64,000 bases of DNA from Verrucomicrobiales bacterium. GTDB taxonomy: Bacteria; Verrucomicrobiota; Verrucomicrobiia; Verrucomicrobiales; DEV007. Under the pieces are notes generated by a model that saw nothing but the letters and a program-made list of their open reading frames with translations, had not been told where the DNA came from and did no database searches. Below, piece after piece: positions 8,717 through 17,654 of this stretch. How positions within the stretch are numbered: position 1 is the first letter of the stretch; each line of letters starts with the position of its first letter. Where the stretch lies: positions 310,001-374,000 of the forward strand of contig JARGPJ010000005.1 of NCBI GenBank assembly GCA_029212615.1. Reading direction: 5' to 3'. The translations under genes and the position numbers were made by a program.

Positions 8717-9646
8717 CTAGGCAGCCGGGATGTTCGTCAGCTTTGCTCTCGCCTGATGATCACGAAAGCGGGTCGGAGACTGACCCACATACTTCAGGAA
8801 GCTTCGATTGAATTGAGAAATAGATTGGAAGCCAACATCAAAAGCCACCTCAGTGACTCGCTCCTGAGGATTCAGAAGACGTCGCTTAGCCCATTCAATC
8901 CGACGACGGTTCACGAATTCGGTGAGCGTCATTCCAGCCGACTGCTTGAAGATTTTACAAAAATAATAGGGACTGACGCCGACGTGCCGGGCGACGCTTT
9001 CCAGTGAAATCTTATCCTCGAGGTGCGCATTCACATAGCGCTTCGCTTTCATCACGACTTCCGGCTCAGCATTATTCTCTTCGATGAGCAGCCGATTCAA
9101 CAGTTCGGAAACCTGAAGTGCAAAAGCAGCAAGCAGTGTGATCGTACCTTCATACTGTGCCTTTGTCATGACCCTCCCCACCTGCCATAGCTCCTTAAGC
9201 TCTTTTCTTTCTCCAGCCTCGACAGGCAGTTCATCAAAACTCTCCCTGAGAACTTCAGGCATTTGCCCCGGCTCTGTTGTAAAAACCTCGCCGGTGATTA
9301 AGTAGGCAAAAGTACGGTCGCCTGATCTGATGGGGATCAACGATTCCCTCATTCCTGCAAAGCAAGTCTTCGTCACGATCCTGTCTGAAAGTTCGCGCTT
9401 CAACATCCTCCGGTGATGTTGACACTGAGCGCAACTGCCACCGGCATTCATGTTCAGCTTTGCGCAGAACTCACTCTGATGAAACAATCCCCCGTCACTT
9501 TGAACATCATCATCGGCGGGGATAATGGAAAGCCCCATCCCCGTCGCGTCCATGAAGGCCTTCCGGTATGTTTGAAAAAACGGTGAGTCGTTCAGCTTCG
9601 CAAAAATTCTCTCGTCGGCAAGGGTTCTCGTTTCTTCAATATTCAT
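8717..9646 (-). CDS. AraC-family transcriptional regulator with PocR sensory domain
   Basis: A 309-residue two-domain regulator. Residues about 20-170 form a PocR-type ligand-binding domain, recognisable from the Cys-rich segment (CAKLN, then CAQCQHH, then TKTCFAG), which may bind a metal or a small ligand, and from the IRSGDRTFAYLITGEVF section. Residues about 200-300 are an AraC helix-turn-helix pair (LESVARHVGVSPYYFCKIFK; VAFDVGFQSISQFNRSFLKY). In other bacteria PocR domains sense short diols or hydrocarbon derivatives. It is the last gene of a leftward signalling group but is separated from the response regulator by 119 bp, so it probably has its own promoter. Confidence 0.87.
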   Translation of the reverse strand: MNIEETRTLADERIFAKLNDSPFFQTYRKAFMDATGMGLSIIPADDDVQSDGGLFHQSEFCAKLNMNAGGSCAQCQHHRRMLKRELSDRIVTKTCFAGMRESLIPIRSGDRTFAYLITGEVFTTEPGQMPEVLRESFDELPVEAGERKELKELWQVGRVMTKAQYEGTITLLAAFALQVSELLNRLLIEENNAEPEVVMKAKRYVNAHLEDKISLESVARHVGVSPYYFCKIFKQSAGMTLTEFVNRRRIEWAKRRLLNPQERVTEVAFDVGFQSISQFNRSFLKYVGQSPTRFRDHQARAKLTNIPAA

Positions 9647-9765
9647 CAGCTTAGGGATCGATTGATACCTAAGTATGTGAGGGTGAGGAGCGATTTAAAA
9701 TTGGGACTGGTTCTGAGCGGCCTATAGGAGAATCACGTAAACCGAGTACGTAAATTTCGTAACCG

Positions 9766-10419
9766 TTAATTCTGAGACTCGACCCAGCGAATCGCCGAAT
9801 GCGTCAACTCAACCGCATCCCTCACCTTTAACTTCTCCTTAATGTGCGTTCGATGCGCATCAACCGTCCGGATACTGATACCCATCACTCCGGCTATTTC
9901 ACGCGAACTCTTACCTTCCCCGATTGCCCGATAGACTTCCAGTTCACGGTCACTCAAGGACGAAACTGACATACTGCTGCCCCCTCCCGCGATCACCTCC
10001 ATCATTCGCGCCGTCATCCCGGCACTCAGAAAAACACTTCCGCTAAGAACCTGCTTTACCGCTGTTTCGAGGAGGTCCGGCGCCCGGTCTTTCATCATGT
10101 ATCCACGTCCCCCCGCCCGAAGAACCCGCTCAGCATAAATCTCTTCATCATGAGACGAGATCACGAGGCATTTGATCTCTTCGTGTAGAACACGGAGATC
10201 CTTGATCAACTCCAGCCCACTTCGATCAGGCAGAGAGACATCCACTATCGCAAGATCTACATTCAACGACTGATCCAGAAAGTGCAGCGCCTCCGTCGCC
10301 GTTCCAGCCTCACCGGCCACTTCAACGCCGTCGATGGATTGGATCAGTTGGGACAATCCGAAACGCATAATCGGATGATCATCCACGATAAAGACTCTGG
10401 AAATCTTCGCGGAACTCAT
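9766..10419 (-). CDS. NarL/FixJ-type response regulator
   Basis: A 217-residue protein with an N-terminal receiver domain (acidic pair DD at residues 12-13, phosphoacceptor Asp in IVDVSLPDRSG, conserved Lys in MMKDRAP) and a C-terminal LuxR-type helix-turn-helix (SLSDRELEVYRAIGEGKSSR, then MGISIRTVDAHRTHIKEKL). It acts as a DNA-binding output of the histidine kinase encoded just upstream. The start ATG overlaps the kinase stop (ATGA, 10416-10419), so kinase and regulator are translationally coupled. Confidence 0.92.
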   Translation of the reverse strand: MSSAKISRVFIVDDHPIMRFGLSQLIQSIDGVEVAGEAGTATEALHFLDQSLNVDLAIVDVSLPDRSGLELIKDLRVLHEEIKCLVISSHDEEIYAERVLRAGGRGYMMKDRAPDLLETAVKQVLSGSVFLSAGMTARMMEVIAGGGSSMSVSSLSDRELEVYRAIGEGKSSREIAGVMGISIRTVDAHRTHIKEKLKVRDAVELTHSAIRWVESQN

Positions 10420-11453
10420 ATCAAGGCAAACGGCAAACTACATCTGATTTCAGTACCATCGCTGATAGCGGCTGACACCGTCAAAGCCGCGCCAACGATT
10501 TCAGCCCGTCGCTTCATCGTGAAGAATCCCATGCCCTCTGATTCGTCGTTTGGCTGCATCCCCTTTCCGTCATCCCGAATCGTTAGCTCAAGGCTGCCCT
10601 CAAGCAGGGCTAAGGTCACCACAATGGTATCACAATCACTGTGCTTAATCGCGTTGGCGACAGCCTCCTGTGTAATCCGATAAAGCTGCACCGCAACGTG
10701 AGATGGCAACTGCTCGTCAAGCCGGCTGCTCACGTCAAGATTCACCTCACAATTTATCCCATACAAATCCCGCTGCCTCGAGGCCAGATCGCTAATTGCA
10801 CGCAAAAGTCCTTTCGTCTCAAGAACCGTCGGGACCAACCCTTTCGCAATCTCTCGCGCGCGAACCCCCGCCTGACCAACCATTTCAGTGACCTTCTTAA
10901 CCAACTCTGCCTCTTCAGGGTTCTTCCTGGCCAGATTTTGCTCAATCACTTTGGTAAGACACCCGATCCCGGAAAGCTGCGAACACAGGTCATCATGTAA
11001 ATCCTGACCGATCCTCCGTTGCTCGTTCTCGCTGATTCGGACAATCTCAACTTCCAGCCGCTTCCGCTGTGTGATATCAACAATCGACGCAAGAACCTGA
11101 GTCTCGTCCCCCTCGACAAGTGGCGTCAATGCAATCTCAACCGGAAACTCCTCCCCGCCCTTCCGAACGGCATAGAGATCGCGCCCTGCCCCCATCGATC
11201 TCGGTCTGGGATTTGCATGAAAACTATCCCGCCTCGAGGGATGCGCCGCACGAAAACGATCCGGAACCAATTGATCGACTGACATCGCCATAAACTCTTC
11301 ACGAGTGTAACCAAACATTTCTTCAGCACGCTGATTCACCATCGTAATTTCACCTCCCCGAGAAGCCACCACGATACCGTTGGGTGCCGACTCCACCACT
11401 GCTCGAAATCGATCATTAACAATATCGGTTTTTTCATTCTCAGGAGCGTTCAT
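10416..11453 (-). CDS. PAS-domain sensor histidine kinase of the NarL-partner (HisKA_3) type
   Basis: A cytoplasmic kinase of about 345 residues without TM helices. A PAS domain covers roughly residues 15-130 (VVESAPNGIVVASRGGEITM; ASIVDITQRKRLE). The dimerisation/phosphoacceptor helix contains DLHDDLCSQLSGI with the expected His, and the ATPase part has the N-box in ITQEAVANAIKHS and the G-box in RDDGKGM. The frame is open to a TTG at 11465; the ATG at 11453 is chosen as start. Being soluble it probably senses a cytoplasmic signal such as oxygen, redox state or a ligand through PAS. It is divergent from the universal stress protein gene, a natural candidate target. Confidence 0.9.
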   Translation of the reverse strand: MNAPENEKTDIVNDRFRAVVESAPNGIVVASRGGEITMVNQRAEEMFGYTREEFMAMSVDQLVPDRFRAAHPSRRDSFHANPRPRSMGAGRDLYAVRKGGEEFPVEIALTPLVEGDETQVLASIVDITQRKRLEVEIVRISENEQRRIGQDLHDDLCSQLSGIGCLTKVIEQNLARKNPEEAELVKKVTEMVGQAGVRAREIAKGLVPTVLETKGLLRAISDLASRQRDLYGINCEVNLDVSSRLDEQLPSHVAVQLYRITQEAVANAIKHSDCDTIVVTLALLEGSLELTIRDDGKGMQPNDESEGMGFFTMKRRAEIVGAALTVSAAISDGTEIRCSLPFALI

Positions 11454-11608
11454 GGCACAAAGCAACAGGATACAAGCTTCATCAGTCTCACTGAGTCGTC
11501 CAGTTTCAGTTCATCGCCTGAATCAGGACTCTCCCAGACGGACAATAGATGCCGACCAAAGATCAATAGAGAGGGAGGCAATTTCCCACTTTCTGAGAGA
11601 ATGGATTC

Positions 11609-12445
11609 ATGAACCTCAAAAGAATCCTCGTCCCCCTCGATGCTTCGATCTATACCAACGGAGCTACTGAAACCGCCATTCGCATCGCAAAAGCCCATCG
11701 CGCAAGCGTCACCGGAATCGCCGTCCTCGACTCACCGGAAATCAGGTCCAGTATTATTCCCGCTGTCGGCCCCTACTACCCGATGATGGTCGATGCCGTG
11801 CAGGCAAAGGTCGAACATGCCGATCAAGTTCTCAGGGACACCTTAATCCGATTCTCTAAAACCTGCGAAGAAGCCGGCGTCGAACACGACGAAACAGAAT
11901 ACGAAGGAATCCCCGCCCACAAACTTCTAGAATCGTCGATCTTTCACGACCTCGTTGTCCTCGGGCTTGAAACCTCTTTTCACTTCGAAACACGTGGTGG
12001 TCGCGGAGACACCATCGACAAACTGATTGATCATACGGCGACGCCTGTTCTCGCCGTTCCGCCATCAGGGGCAGCAAATCCTGAAAAAGTCGTTATCGCC
12101 TTCGACGGTAGCTTCGGTGCCTCCAGGGCCTTACGGGACTTCATCCCTTTCGCCGCTCCATTTGATCCGGATATCACGCTGGTGTCAGCTGAACTCCCCC
12201 CCGGGAAATCAACTTTCCTCCTCGGAAACGCAGAAACCCTCCTGAAGTCTCACGGTTTCAGCAACGTCCAATCAACAGCGAGCGAAGCCCCGGTCGAGGA
12301 AACATTCTCACCCGAGCTCCTCGCTGAAGCCGACCTCATCGTTGCGGGAATTCACTCACGTCGCCCAATCCGTGACATGTTCACCGGAAGCTTTACAGCA
12401 AAGCTCATTCGTGAGCACAACAAACCCCTCTTCCTTTCTCACTGA
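11609..12445 (+). CDS. tandem universal stress protein
   Basis: A 278-residue protein made of two UspA domains. The first starts at the N-terminus (RILVPLDASIYTNGATETAI) and ends near residue 150 with TPVLAVPPS; the second starts at KVVIAFDGSFGASRALRDF and ends in NKPLFLSH. The second domain lacks a clear GxxGxxxxGS nucleotide-binding signature, but a weak version remains in VAGIHSRRPIRDMFTGS. Such proteins accumulate in growth arrest or low oxygen. It lies divergently to a PAS kinase and NarL-type regulator pair with a 155-bp region between them. Confidence 0.88.
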   Translation: MNLKRILVPLDASIYTNGATETAIRIAKAHRASVTGIAVLDSPEIRSSIIPAVGPYYPMMVDAVQAKVEHADQVLRDTLIRFSKTCEEAGVEHDETEYEGIPAHKLLESSIFHDLVVLGLETSFHFETRGGRGDTIDKLIDHTATPVLAVPPSGAANPEKVVIAFDGSFGASRALRDFIPFAAPFDPDITLVSAELPPGKSTFLLGNAETLLKSHGFSNVQSTASEAPVEETFSPELLAEADLIVAGIHSRRPIRDMFTGSFTAKLIREHNKPLFLSH

Positions 12446-12471
12446 AACGGAGCACGATCCGAAACGGTCGA

Positions 12472-12545
12472 CACGGAGGTCGACCCTCCATTCCCGGTAT
12501 GCAAGCCGCTCCCCCCCTGGAGGGGCAAGTTCCACCTTGCCCGCG
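12472..12545. repeat. GC-rich palindromic intergenic element
   Basis: Between the universal stress protein and the convergent DUF4404-like gene lies a dense cluster of short palindromes: GGAGGTCGACCCTCC near 12475-12489, CCCCCCCTGGAGGGG near 12513-12527, and GGGCAAG / CTTGCCC (read on the minus strand) near 12524-12543 with a 6-nt loop. This composition is unlike either flanking gene and looks like an interspersed repeat of the REP type or a bidirectional terminator. Confidence 0.45.
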
Positions 12546-12571
12546 GAACCCATCTCGACTTCACCGAAGGC

Positions 12572-12877
12572 TCACAAGCCCAACACCGCAAGAACACGCG
12601 CCATCTTCCCCACTGAGAGCACGAGTCCGGGATGCTCATCCTCCCACTCATCAAGTTGATCTTTCAAAGAATCCCAACTCTCCGCACTCTTCTCCTGAGA
12701 GCGCATCCTTTCCGATGTACCTGAAATCGTTTCCTGAAGCTTACCCAACGCAGGATGCTGATCAATCTCATCGAGAGCCTTTTCGAGCGAATCCAATGCG
12801 TCGCCCGTTTCTTCATCGTAGGCATCAATTGCTTTGAGTGCTTCCCGGATCTCTTCGATTTCTTTCTTCATGAACAT
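12572..12877 (-). CDS. small DUF4404-like protein
   Basis: A 101-residue acidic, helical protein. Its pattern of Leu-spaced helices with DxLEKALDEID and, near the C-terminus, WEDEHPGLVLSVGKMARVL followed by GL matches my memory of the DUF4404 family, which ends in a conserved EHPxL...L...GI segment. No function is known for the family. It lies 18 bp after a secreted cytochrome c gene on the same strand and is probably co-transcribed with it. ATG at 12871 is an alternative start. Confidence 0.65.
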   Translation of the reverse strand: MFMKKEIEEIREALKAIDAYDEETGDALDSLEKALDEIDQHPALGKLQETISGTSERMRSQEKSAESWDSLKDQLDEWEDEHPGLVLSVGKMARVLAVLGL

Positions 12878-12895
12878 AAGGTTTTGACAATGCTA

Positions 12896-13363
12896 TCACT
12901 CTCCGTAGCCATCAAGCGAGCCTTTGTATGCCTGATTTAAAAAAGCGACAAGGTCAATCAGCTGACGGGCACTCATCTCTTTGGTCAAATCAGGCATGAG
13001 TGCTTCGATCCCGCCACTCCGTTCGGACTCTGTCAAAATAGCGCGGTATTGCTCGCTCACGACGTGCCTGGGATTCACGATCGCAAGGATGAGATCTTCA
13101 TATCGTTTCACGAAACGCCCGTGAGCGCCCAATTTGAGATGCAAAAGCCTCTCCCCTTCTGGCTCCGAAAGATTGGCTTCCGCCACCGTATGGCACTTCA
13201 CACAATCCAGAGAAACGAAGGCTTCAGCTCCAGCCTCAACGTCCCCGCCCGGAAAACGAAAGGAATCGCCCTCTTCGGCATTCAAATACTGAGCCGGGAG
13301 GCAGGAAAGCGACAGAAGAATCAGGGAGCAAATAAGGAAACTGGTTTTCATCACCCTCGACAT
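12896..13363 (-). CDS. secreted c-type cytochrome
   Basis: A 155-residue protein with an N-terminal signal peptide (hydrophobic core about residues 9-22, likely cut near LNA-EEG). One haem c site is present, CVKCH at residues 54-58, and a Met in the segment EALMPDLTKEMSARQL is the probable sixth ligand. The size and the DLVAFLNQAY end are those of a small class I cytochrome c as often found in Verrucomicrobiota and Planctomycetota. It would carry electrons in the periplasm; no oxidase gene is adjacent. Confidence 0.86.
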   Translation of the reverse strand: MSRVMKTSFLICSLILLSLSCLPAQYLNAEEGDSFRFPGGDVEAGAEAFVSLDCVKCHTVAEANLSEPEGERLLHLKLGAHGRFVKRYEDLILAIVNPRHVVSEQYRAILTESERSGGIEALMPDLTKEMSARQLIDLVAFLNQAYKGSLDGYGE

Positions 13364-13563
13364 TAAACCGCTTTGCTCAAAGTAGCAGCGCGTCTATTGC
13401 GACTCATTAGGCGAAAGTTGCCCTGGCAGGGACGGGCACCGCGCCCTGTTGATTTTGGCAATGACCAAAAAGTCATGTTCTCCCCTCCGCTTTTAAGGTA
13501 CCGGAATCCCGCTTAGTAACAGGGCCTGTATCGACAGCCTGCCCCGCGACGTATTGCCCGCAG

Positions 13564-13962
13564 TTACTCGATCACCCTCGCCTCAAAAGCCGGATCGGGG
13601 AAGACGCAGAAATCCTTTTTCCCTGAGAACAAATACCGGTTCCGGGCGACCCACTTGTAGGCAGCATCACGAATAAATCGGGGAATCAGGAAGGCTGGAA
13701 AGAAAATCAGCCAGGCTCCACCGAAGACCTGTGTGAGCTGAATCGCGGCATCGCTACGAAGATAGACACGCCCGTCTTCCTCCCTCATCAGAACCATGGT
13801 CCCATCGGCTTCGTCCGAAAATTCCGTGAACCCCTTCTCCTCCGCCAGCCTGCCCTGCAACGGCGAAAACTTGAGGCGCTCATGTCTGTCAAACTTCATC
13901 GCCTGTCGAACCCCGGCGGAACAAAAGGCACAATCGCCATCAAAAAACAGGACCCAACTCAT
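13564..13962 (-). CDS. DCC-family thiol-disulfide oxidoreductase-like protein
   Basis: About 132 residues. The N-terminus MSWVLFFDGDCAFCSAGVR contains the family motif DxxCxxC, and the rest carries the usual segments LKFSPLQG, SDAAIQL and YKWVARNRYLFSGK. DCC-family proteins (DUF393) resemble thioredoxins but their physiological substrate is unknown. The frame is open upstream to 14028, but the ATG at 13962 directly precedes the conserved domain and gives normal length. It is divergent from the CoA-binding protein gene, with about 90 bp between the starts. Confidence 0.85.
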   Translation of the reverse strand: MSWVLFFDGDCAFCSAGVRQAMKFDRHERLKFSPLQGRLAEEKGFTEFSDEADGTMVLMREEDGRVYLRSDAAIQLTQVFGGAWLIFFPAFLIPRFIRDAAYKWVARNRYLFSGKKDFCVFPDPAFEARVIE

Positions 13963-14051
13963 GTTCCCAAGGTAGCATACTTGCCCGCCAAAAGTATGCC
14001 CAATCACGATCATGATTGGACAAATCATTTGGCTCCATTCATGATTTTGAA

Positions 14052-14426
14052 ATGAACGGAAAACCGGAAAAGGTCGTCATTCTCGGTGCGAGCAATAAAC
14101 CGGACCGATACGCCTACAAGGCCTTCGCCTTATTACTGAAATACGGACATGAACCACTGCCGGTTCACCCGACTCTCAGCGAAATCGAAGGCGTAGCAGT
14201 GAAGCCGGACCTTCTCTCCATAAAGGGGGAGGTCGATACCTTAACGCTTTATGTGAATCCGACCATTTCGGAACCTCTCGTCGACGAGATCATCAGCCTC
14301 AACCCGCGGCGCGTGATCTTAAATCCAGGCACGGAATCCAGCCTCTTGCATGAGAAACTCGAAGCGGCCGGCATCATGGCGGAAGAAGCCTGTACACTTG
14401 TGCTTCTTGATACCGGCCAGTTTTGA
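14052..14426 (+). CDS. CoA-binding domain protein
   Basis: About 124 residues with a Rossmann-type CoA-binding fold: VVILGASNKPDRYAYKAF at the N-terminus, then LPVHPTLSEIEGV, TLYVNP and VILNPGTES. It matches the small stand-alone CoA_binding family (YccU-like). These proteins bind CoA but their role is not established. The frame is open to a TTG at 14016; the ATG at 14052 fits the family N-terminus (MNGKPEKVVILGAS). Confidence 0.85.
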   Translation: MNGKPEKVVILGASNKPDRYAYKAFALLLKYGHEPLPVHPTLSEIEGVAVKPDLLSIKGEVDTLTLYVNPTISEPLVDEIISLNPRRVILNPGTESSLLHEKLEAAGIMAEEACTLVLLDTGQF

Positions 14427-14561
14427 AGTGCAAGGCAGCTTCTGAACAGGCTCAAGCGGAAAGGGAGAGCTGCAGGGTCTTTCCCCTTCGATTTTGGTCA
14501 GCCCCGCAACCTTCCTGTGAAAACCCGAAACGCCGTCGGCGGGAAGAATAAAAAATTCCAA

Positions 14562-14638
14562 TGGCACACCCGTAGGGATTCGAACCCCAAACCTCCTGAT
14601 CCGTAGTCAAGCGCTCTATCCAGTTGAGCTACGGGTGC
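14562..14638 (-). tRNA. tRNA-Arg (ACG)
   Basis: Read on the minus strand this 77-nt sequence folds into a full cloverleaf: acceptor GCACCCG / CGGGTGT, D-arm GCTC / GAGC, anticodon stem CTTGA / TCAGG with loop CTACGGA (anticodon ACG), and T-arm TGGGG / CCCTA with loop TTCGAAT. The 3' CCA is encoded. The first acceptor pair is G1-U72, a wobble, and base 73 is G. ACG is expected to be deaminated to ICG and to read CGU, CGC and CGA. Confidence 0.97.
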
Positions 14639-14792
14639 TTTTGCCAAAGGCTGCACAACCCCTTCGGATCGCGCGAGCGGTAATTTGCGCGGGATCGGCG
14701 GTTTGACAAGCGAAAATTCTGATCAAGCGGGAGATCAATCCGTCTCTTGAATCCTTCCAGTTTTAATGAGTTGATTCCTATCTCCCGATTTC

Positions 14793-15209
14793 ATGAAAAC
14801 TTCCCCCCTGCAAACTGCGCTCAATATCGTTCTCGCGCTGATTTTTGCCGTCTTTGCCTGGTTTCAGCGAAACGACATTGATCCCGCAGTTTACTACAAG
14901 CCATCCAGCCTCGACGCGACGCTCTGGTTTCTTTTCTACTCTCTGATCGCGGTCCTCTTTATCCTCACCATTTTCCGGAAAATCCCCTCCTGGATTCTCG
15001 TCGTTTCGATGATTTTCTGCCTCATTGAAATGATCATCACCGGACCGGGGCTGGCTGAGAACCTTTTCGGAGAACAGGATTTTACGATGACTCAGGTCAG
15101 TATGTCAGCGGAAGATCCCCGTGTGGAGCTTTCCCGTGAATTCTTTGGAGCACTGATCGCTCTCGCTGGGGTCGTGTTCCTGTTTTTTCAGCAAAAGAAC
15201 AGAAAATGA
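14793..15209 (+). CDS. TMEM220-family membrane protein
   Basis: A 138-residue integral membrane protein with about four TM helices (residues 9-27, 45-63, 67-87, 118-134). It has the family hallmarks FQRNDIDPAVYY after the first helix and VELSREFFGALIAL before the last. The function of this family is not known. It lies alone downstream of the tRNA and convergent to hisD. Confidence 0.82.
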   Translation: MKTSPLQTALNIVLALIFAVFAWFQRNDIDPAVYYKPSSLDATLWFLFYSLIAVLFILTIFRKIPSWILVVSMIFCLIEMIITGPGLAENLFGEQDFTMTQVSMSAEDPRVELSREFFGALIALAGVVFLFFQQKNRK

Positions 15210-15256
15210 CCTGACGCTTGTGTATTCAGCCCCTCGCTTGCCGGGAGAAGTGATTC

Positions 15257-16546
15257 CTACTCCACACGAATCGTCGCCGAACGACCGTGTGCGTCGAGCC
15301 CTTCGACCTCAGCGAAAACCTCCACGATCGGTGCAGACTTTTTGATCGATTCTTTGTCGAGTTTCACAATACTGGTACGACGCTGGAACATATCCACGGT
15401 AAGGCCCGGAAACGACTTCCCGGCTCCACCGGTCGGCAATTCGTGACTCGGTCCGGCAAGAAAATCACCCACCGCGACAGGCGAATAATTGCCGATAAAA
15501 ATTGCCCCTGAAGTCGTGATCCTGGGAACAATGGTTTTCTCACGACGCGTAATCAGAGAGAGGTGCTCCGGCGCAAAGTCATTCACGAGGTCGACCCCGT
15601 CGTCCAGTTTCTCGACAAGAATCATCCAAGCGCCATCCTTTAACGCTTTCTTCAACTGTGACTGACGACTCAGTGTCTTGATCTGGGATTCCACTTCTCC
15701 TTTCACCTGCTCCAGCAATTTCTCAGAATCAGTGATGAAACCCATGATACTGTCTCCCCCATGCTCCGCCTGCGCGAGCATGTCAGCGGCAATGAAGGCG
15801 GCCTTCCCGCTGCTGTCCGCAAGCGTGACGACTTCACTCGGTCCGGGCAGGAGATCAACGGCAACAACGCCAAAGAGCTGACGCTTCGCCTCAACCACGA
15901 AAGAATTCCCCGGGCCGTATACCTTCAGAACCGGCTTGATCGTTTTCGTGCCGATCGACATCCCCGCCATGCCCTGCGCACCCCCGACTTTGTAAATCTC
16001 AGTCGCTCCGGCCTCTTTCAGCGCATAGAGCAAGGCGGGATTGACGCTGCCATCCGGTCCAGGAGGAGTCATGACCACAATCTCGGGGCACCCCGCAGCA
16101 GCAGCGAGGCAAACCGTCATATTAGAGGTTGAAACAAGCGGAGCACTCCCACCCGGCACATAGATTCCGACCCGCTCGAAAGGCAGGTAACGCTCTCCCA
16201 CTTCCGCGCCCTGCGCATTTCGGCCCGTCCAGTCTTTCCGCAGACTGCGCTGCGCAAAGGCGATCACATTTTTTCTCGAGGCCGCAATCGCCTTCTTCGT
16301 TTTCGTATCAACCGCCTCTTCAGCAGCCTCCAGTTCCGCCGGGGACACCCTGAGATCTTTCGCTGTTCTGAAACCGGCCTTATCAAAACGGTTCGAGAGT
16401 TCGATCAGCGCCCTGTCTCCGCGCTTCGCGACATCTTCAATAATCTCTTTCACAATAGACTCCACTCCGGCAGGAGGAGCTGATCGACGATCCAGCTTCC
16501 TGATTTTGGAGGCGTAAGTTTTATCCGTGTATCGAATGATGCGCAT
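15257..16546 (-). CDS. hisD: histidinol dehydrogenase
   Basis: HisD oxidises histidinol to histidine in two NAD-dependent steps. The 429-residue protein has the conserved segments ERVGIYVPGG, VYGPGNSFVVEAKR, LLPGPSEVV, the zinc-site region DMLAQAEHGGDS (Gln and His), the catalytic pair in APEHLSL, and AVGDFLAGPSHELPTGG. Length is normal. It starts 22 bp after the upstream methyltransferase gene, so both may share a transcript; no other his gene is present in the window. Confidence 0.96.
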   Translation of the reverse strand: MRIIRYTDKTYASKIRKLDRRSAPPAGVESIVKEIIEDVAKRGDRALIELSNRFDKAGFRTAKDLRVSPAELEAAEEAVDTKTKKAIAASRKNVIAFAQRSLRKDWTGRNAQGAEVGERYLPFERVGIYVPGGSAPLVSTSNMTVCLAAAAGCPEIVVMTPPGPDGSVNPALLYALKEAGATEIYKVGGAQGMAGMSIGTKTIKPVLKVYGPGNSFVVEAKRQLFGVVAVDLLPGPSEVVTLADSSGKAAFIAADMLAQAEHGGDSIMGFITDSEKLLEQVKGEVESQIKTLSRQSQLKKALKDGAWMILVEKLDDGVDLVNDFAPEHLSLITRREKTIVPRITTSGAIFIGNYSPVAVGDFLAGPSHELPTGGAGKSFPGLTVDMFQRRTSIVKLDKESIKKSAPIVEVFAEVEGLDAHGRSATIRVE

Positions 16547-16567
16547 GAGATTTTAAATTGATGGGGC

Positions 16568-17461
16568 CTAACCAACTACAACCCAGAGCGATTTCAAATA
16601 ATCGTCGCGATGGAACTCAGGAGGCATCGCCAATGGACTGATCTCCTCTACCCCTCTCCCCTTTCGCTTGATACCCGAGATGACGTCCTTTTCGAACTGC
16701 TTCGGGTGAAGACGATGCGTATTGGCACAGCAGAGAATCCAGCCTCCGGGCTCGGTAATCGAAGCCGCAAGACCTGCGAGATCGGCATAATCGGAATCAG
16801 TGCTGAAGGTTTTTTTCCCATTCCGGGAGAAGGTAGGAGGATCCAGAACGATGCCGTGAAAGGTTCGACATTTCTTCGCAAAGGCCTGCATCCATTCGAT
16901 CGCGTCACCTTTGACCCCGAAATGATCCTCAGAATCGAGTTCATTAGCGGAGAAATTGTCCCAGGTCCAATTCAGGTAGGTCTTCGAAAGATCTGCGGTT
17001 GTTGTCGTGGCACCGGCCCGTGCCGCCACCACTGAAAAGCCGCCCGTGTAGGCAAAAGTATTGAGAATGCGCCGATCAGGACCGCTCGAGTCCCCGACCC
17101 GCTTCCGGTTAAGCCGTTGATCGAGGAATATCCCGGAGGAGTAACCTGACTCAAAGTCGATCCAGAAGAAAGCCCCGTTCTCCTGAACGAGGAAGCGCTC
17201 CGTCACTTTTTCGCCCCAGACCCACTCAGGAGCTGTCGAAGCGGCTTTGTCCCGCGGACGCCAATAGATTGAGGTCGCGACGCCCTTGGCGAGGCCTTTG
17301 AGAAAATCCGGGAATCGGTTCGACTGTGTCTGCACGAGCCAGCGACCGTCAAAATGGTCGACCCACACCCCGGCGATCGCATCATGGTAGATGCGCCAGG
17401 CCGTCGTCTTCGTGTCGGGTTGTGGGGAAAGTGATTTCAAAAGATCAAGTCTGTTGGCCAT
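16568..17461 (-). CDS. class I SAM-dependent rRNA methyltransferase (RlmI/RlmK-like)
   Basis: A 297-residue protein with an N-terminal beta-rich part and a C-terminal Rossmann methyltransferase. Motif I is FAYTGGFSVVAARAGA, and the catalytic-site motif is LDPPTFSRN, which belongs to the COG1092-type 23S rRNA cytosine-C5 or guanine methyltransferases. Compared with RlmI (about 390 residues) the N-terminal PUA domain seems to be missing or shortened, so the exact target base cannot be named. It is divergent from the phosphoglucomutase gene. Confidence 0.85.
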   Translation of the reverse strand: MANRLDLLKSLSPQPDTKTTAWRIYHDAIAGVWVDHFDGRWLVQTQSNRFPDFLKGLAKGVATSIYWRPRDKAASTAPEWVWGEKVTERFLVQENGAFFWIDFESGYSSGIFLDQRLNRKRVGDSSGPDRRILNTFAYTGGFSVVAARAGATTTTADLSKTYLNWTWDNFSANELDSEDHFGVKGDAIEWMQAFAKKCRTFHGIVLDPPTFSRNGKKTFSTDSDYADLAGLAASITEPGGWILCCANTHRLHPKQFEKDVISGIKRKGRGVEEISPLAMPPEFHRDDYLKSLWVVVG

Positions 17462-17654
17462 TAGCCCGGAACCTTCGATTCGCAGTTATTCTTCAAAACT
17501 TATCTCCATTCGTATTCTTAAACCGGGTTCATCAACACGAATTTCACCAAATGGAAAAAATAGCCACGAATTTCCGGAGCGATCCGATCCGCTATGGCAA
17601 TTCAACGCTTACGTTTGTTGCATTCTCTCTACGCCTTTTCTAGGATGGGTCACG

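Noticed and set aside
12499..12837. Plus-strand frame of 112 codons over the palindrome cluster and the DUF4404-like gene
   Set aside because: Pro/His/Arg-rich shadow; the opposite strand has the family-like protein.
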